NCBI GenBank assembly: GCA_964636985.1
Contig: CAZWSX010000025.1
Span: 55,191-119,190, forward strand
Length of the DNA stretch: 64,000 nt
From: CAZWSX01 sp964636985
Lineage (GTDB): Bacteria; Planctomycetota; Planctomycetia; Pirellulales; Pirellulaceae
Direction: 5' to 3'
Below, piece after piece: positions 62,701 to 64,000 of this stretch (positions within the stretch are counted from its first letter, which is position 1; each line of letters opens with the position of its first letter). The notes below the pieces were generated by a model, which was given only the letters and a program-made list of their open reading frames with translations, was not told where the DNA came from and did no database searches. Both the position numbers and the translations under genes were made by a program.

Positions 62701-63297
62701 TTCGACCGTCCCTTCCAGCGCGAGGCGCTGGATATCAACGCCGTTGTTCATGATCTCCAAGAAGTACCGATCGCCAAAGACCTTGTGGAACCACTCGGCA
62801 ATGTTGCGGGCTTCTTTAAAGTGCGATTCGTCGGCTGTTCCCTTCAAGAGTGCGCGGCTTAGTTCGCCCGACACGCAGCCCGACAGGCAGATGATCCCCT
62901 CGTTGTAGCGTTCCAGTAGTTCCTTATCGATCCGCGGCTTGAAGTAGAAGCCTTCCAGCGATGCCGCCGACGCGAGCTTGACCAGGTTCCGGAAGCCCGT
63001 GCGATTCTTCGCCAACAGCGTCAGGTGGTAACTGGCCTCCTTGCTGCTTTGTGCGTCGCGCTCGATGCGGCTTCCCGGTGCCACATAGGCTTCGTAACCT
63101 AAGATCGGATTGATCCCCGCCTCTTTGGCCTTTTTGTAGAACTCCAGCGCGCCGTGCAGGTTGCCGTGGTCCGTCAGGGCCAGCGCATTCATCCCCCGCT
63201 CTTTGCATCGCTTGATCAGCTTTTTGATCGACGCCGCCCCATCCAGCAAGCTGTAATGGCTGTGGCAATGCAAATGAACAAATGGACGCTGCGTCAT
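59722..63297 (-). CDS. dnaE: DNA polymerase III alpha subunit
   Basis: This 1191-residue replicative polymerase starts at ATG 63297 (MTQRPFVHLHCHSHYSLLDG). The PHP domain keeps metal-type residues (HCHSH, ALTDHGNLHG, ATSDAHYAD). The polymerase active site is PDIDIDFCKERR (Asp412, Asp414, Asp416), with the third acidic block in KMDFLGLRNLTI. A helix-hairpin-helix/OB-fold region near the C-terminus (VILGGMISSIKHAHTK) matches DnaE1-type proteins. Length is normal. It is a single-gene unit with dispersed repeats downstream. Confidence 0.97.
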   Translation of the reverse strand: MTQRPFVHLHCHSHYSLLDGAASIKKLIKRCKERGMNALALTDHGNLHGALEFYKKAKEAGINPILGYEAYVAPGSRIERDAQSSKEASYHLTLLAKNRTGFRNLVKLASAASLEGFYFKPRIDKELLERYNEGIICLSGCVSGELSRALLKGTADESHFKEARNIAEWFHKVFGDRYFLEIMNNGVDIQRLALEGTVELAKKMGLPLVATSDAHYADAEDAEAQDVMLCINTGKFRTDTNRMRMENNSFYLRAPDEMYSFFPGLEDAVARSQEIANTVDIDLELGKRNFPVYTVPEQKSPDEYLRELCIQGLKERYAGDEAMLPGGELAPVVVARLERELSVISKLGFPNYFLIVWDFVRHAREQNIPATARGSGVGALVCFALYLSHVCPIKYDLLFERFLDLNRKEAPDIDIDFCKERRGEVIRYVKDKYGESNVAQIGTFGTLAARAAIKDVGRVMGMPVARVNQITALVPETLHISLDEALETAEDLKALYNADGEVREMLDLARKIEGLARNVGTHAAAVVIADKELTEYVPLGKVGGKSDIITQWSMGDVEAAGLLKMDFLGLRNLTILSKAVDLIEQTTGVKVDPYKFPLDDQKTFALLCRGETKGIFQLESGGIRDLLQKMKPDHFRDIIATNALYRPGPLEGGMVRDYVEVKHGRQKAEYIHPVCEAILSETNGVMVYQEQVMRILNELGGIELASSYTCIKAISKKKEDLIAKNYETFIQGAVAKGISKDQATDFWNMIIKFAGYGFNKSHSTAYALIAYMTAYLKAHYPVEFMAALLSGDIPGRNFKSKDDLVTHLEDCSRMGITVVPVNVNTSNVDFSVGDGKIYFALSAVKGCGGSAGEAIVEARKNGGPFRDIFDFCERVDGQQCGRASIESLIKAGAFDSFGAKRSQITAALERAMQAGAALAADRKSGQKNLFGGFAEETVQQAKPAMQDMPEWPEREKLQFEKEVLGYYLSSHPLAEFQPTLRRYIQHTTADIPKVQERAEVILGGMISSIKHAHTKNPKPGQPSKYANFDFEDMDGVVRCIMWPDGFAQQGQHVIPENVVVLRGAIDRRGGDEANIIVNEVIPYGELGSRFTSGIYIRIDERQHGPEALQSVREIIRAYPGNGELNVVLILSDGSKVLLTSRGLRVDINPELQRRVEELLGPSCLQLKINKPKAGPPREQRFPSRPREGAKT

Positions 63298-63463
63298 GCG
63301 CAATCCCTTGCGAGGAAAAGAGGGGAGAATCCCCAAGCGGGCAAGCCGCGGTGAACGGAAACCTTCATTCTAGCGGCGAAAAATCGATCGACGAGACTTG
63401 CCAAAACGAGAACTCGCGTTCTCCAGCAAACGCAATCTGGAGAGGCGATATTTTGGGGCGCTT

Positions 63464-63976
63464 TTATTGTGCCCGTCCCCATTCGATCATCGCCGGCAAG
63501 TCGTATCGGTATCCCGGAAATAGGGCTGGATTCGAGACCGTTGGGGTATAACGCTCGAGCACCTCGCTCGCCACGTGGACCAGTTCCTTGTCGCCGGCAT
63601 CGTAACCCATGCGAATTGCCACCAGCGCGATATCGCGGTGATCCGCTGCTTCGGCATCGTAAAATTCGTCGCTGGTCGCCTTCAGATCGGTTCCCTGCGG
63701 CGCCTCGCGCAGCAACTGCAACAGCCCGTCGGCGAGCCGGCGGTAGTCAAAATGGTTACGCACCACCGTGCGGCGCAGTTCGTTGTTCCTGCGCTGGTAA
63801 TACAAAGCCAACTCTTTTTGGTCGGCCTCACCAGGCCGCCCCTTGGTGATCTGGTACAGCTCTTGGCTGTTGCTCATCGCGCCAATCCTCTCGGCGCGCG
63901 TCTCATCGAAGTCTCCCCGGCTCGCCACCTCTTCGGGAATGGATTGCCCGAGCGAAGCCGCACCCGAAGGCGTCAT
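63464..63976 (-). CDS. hypothetical protein, possibly extending past the right edge
   Basis: This frame gives 170 residues from ATG 63976, but it stays open to the window edge (RQLVGYAG lies upstream), so the true start may be outside; MSNSQELYQITKG at 63877 is another candidate. The C-terminal part is helical and charged (YYQRRNNELRRTVVRNHFD, RLADGLLQLLREA) with a Tyr/Pro-rich end (PGYRYDLPAMIEWGRAQ). I recognise no family. No membrane segment is visible. Confidence 0.55.
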   Translation of the reverse strand: MTPSGAASLGQSIPEEVASRGDFDETRAERIGAMSNSQELYQITKGRPGEADQKELALYYQRRNNELRRTVVRNHFDYRRLADGLLQLLREAPQGTDLKATSDEFYDAEAADHRDIALVAIRMGYDAGDKELVHVASEVLERYTPTVSNPALFPGYRYDLPAMIEWGRAQ

Positions 63977-64000
63977 TCCGGCATAGCCGACGAGTTGTCG

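Overview
This window reads as a chromosomal segment of a planctomycete, most likely of the Pirellulales/Pirellula group. The evidence is the combination of families that are typical of that phylum: two DUF1559 prepilin-like proteins, a DUF1501 Tat-exported protein, a DUF1598 protein, a PVC-type CxxCH dehydrogenase-like protein, an SCO1/FG-GAP/UnbV fusion, a GYF_2/zinc-ribbon membrane protein and many proteins with the 'RFSLRTLL'-like N-terminal membrane anchor. Base composition is moderately GC-rich and intergenic gaps carry small dispersed palindromes. No assignment was checked against a database.

Layout. 1-676: the C-terminal end of a large serine recombinase reads straight into the 3' end of an antisense tRNA-Asn, which looks like the boundary of an integrated element lying to the left. 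1009-9027: a membrane-anchored prenyltransferase-repeat protein, a secreted DUF1598 protein, a fused two-domain iron-type ABC permease and two DUF1559 proteins. 9214-16992: sugar metabolism (Gfo/Idh/MocA oxidoreductase coupled to a sugar isomerase, deoC, a GlmM-like mutase, a second phosphosugar mutase), an AbiEii-like nucleotidyltransferase and a DinB protein. 17438-20678: a lipoprotein with a degenerate cytochrome oxidase subunit II fold next to an SCO1 fusion protein. 21999-25965: a three-gene acid-aldehyde-alcohol module (adenylate-forming enzyme, aldehyde dehydrogenase, iron alcohol dehydrogenase).

26407-29303 is the most unusual region. It is a same-strand array of four paralogous single-pass membrane proteins carrying seven copies of a small domain that resembles the secretin-associated domain of planctomycetes. 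An eighth copy sits in the DUF1598 protein at 3285-5006. 29461-36415 holds DUF1501, PDZ, NTF2-like, serine hydrolase, isomerase/epimerase and GYF proteins.

36524-50449 is mostly housekeeping: lptB and an enlarged lepB, a zinc-ribbon/acyl-carrier-protein fusion next to ruvB, the minus-strand series clpS-mtaB-def-fmt, an M20 peptidase, serS and metG. 50483-64000 holds a lipoprotein of unknown function, a conserved hypothetical, a cupin, an orphan antitoxin-like protein, a methyltransferase, a BtuF-like protein, a small membrane protein, the large PVC-type haem protein, dnaE and a hypothetical gene at the right edge. Dispersed short palindromes and 'CACAGAG/CACGGAG' repeats occupy many of the gaps between genes. 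No CRISPR array, rRNA, complete insertion sequence or obvious prophage module is visible.
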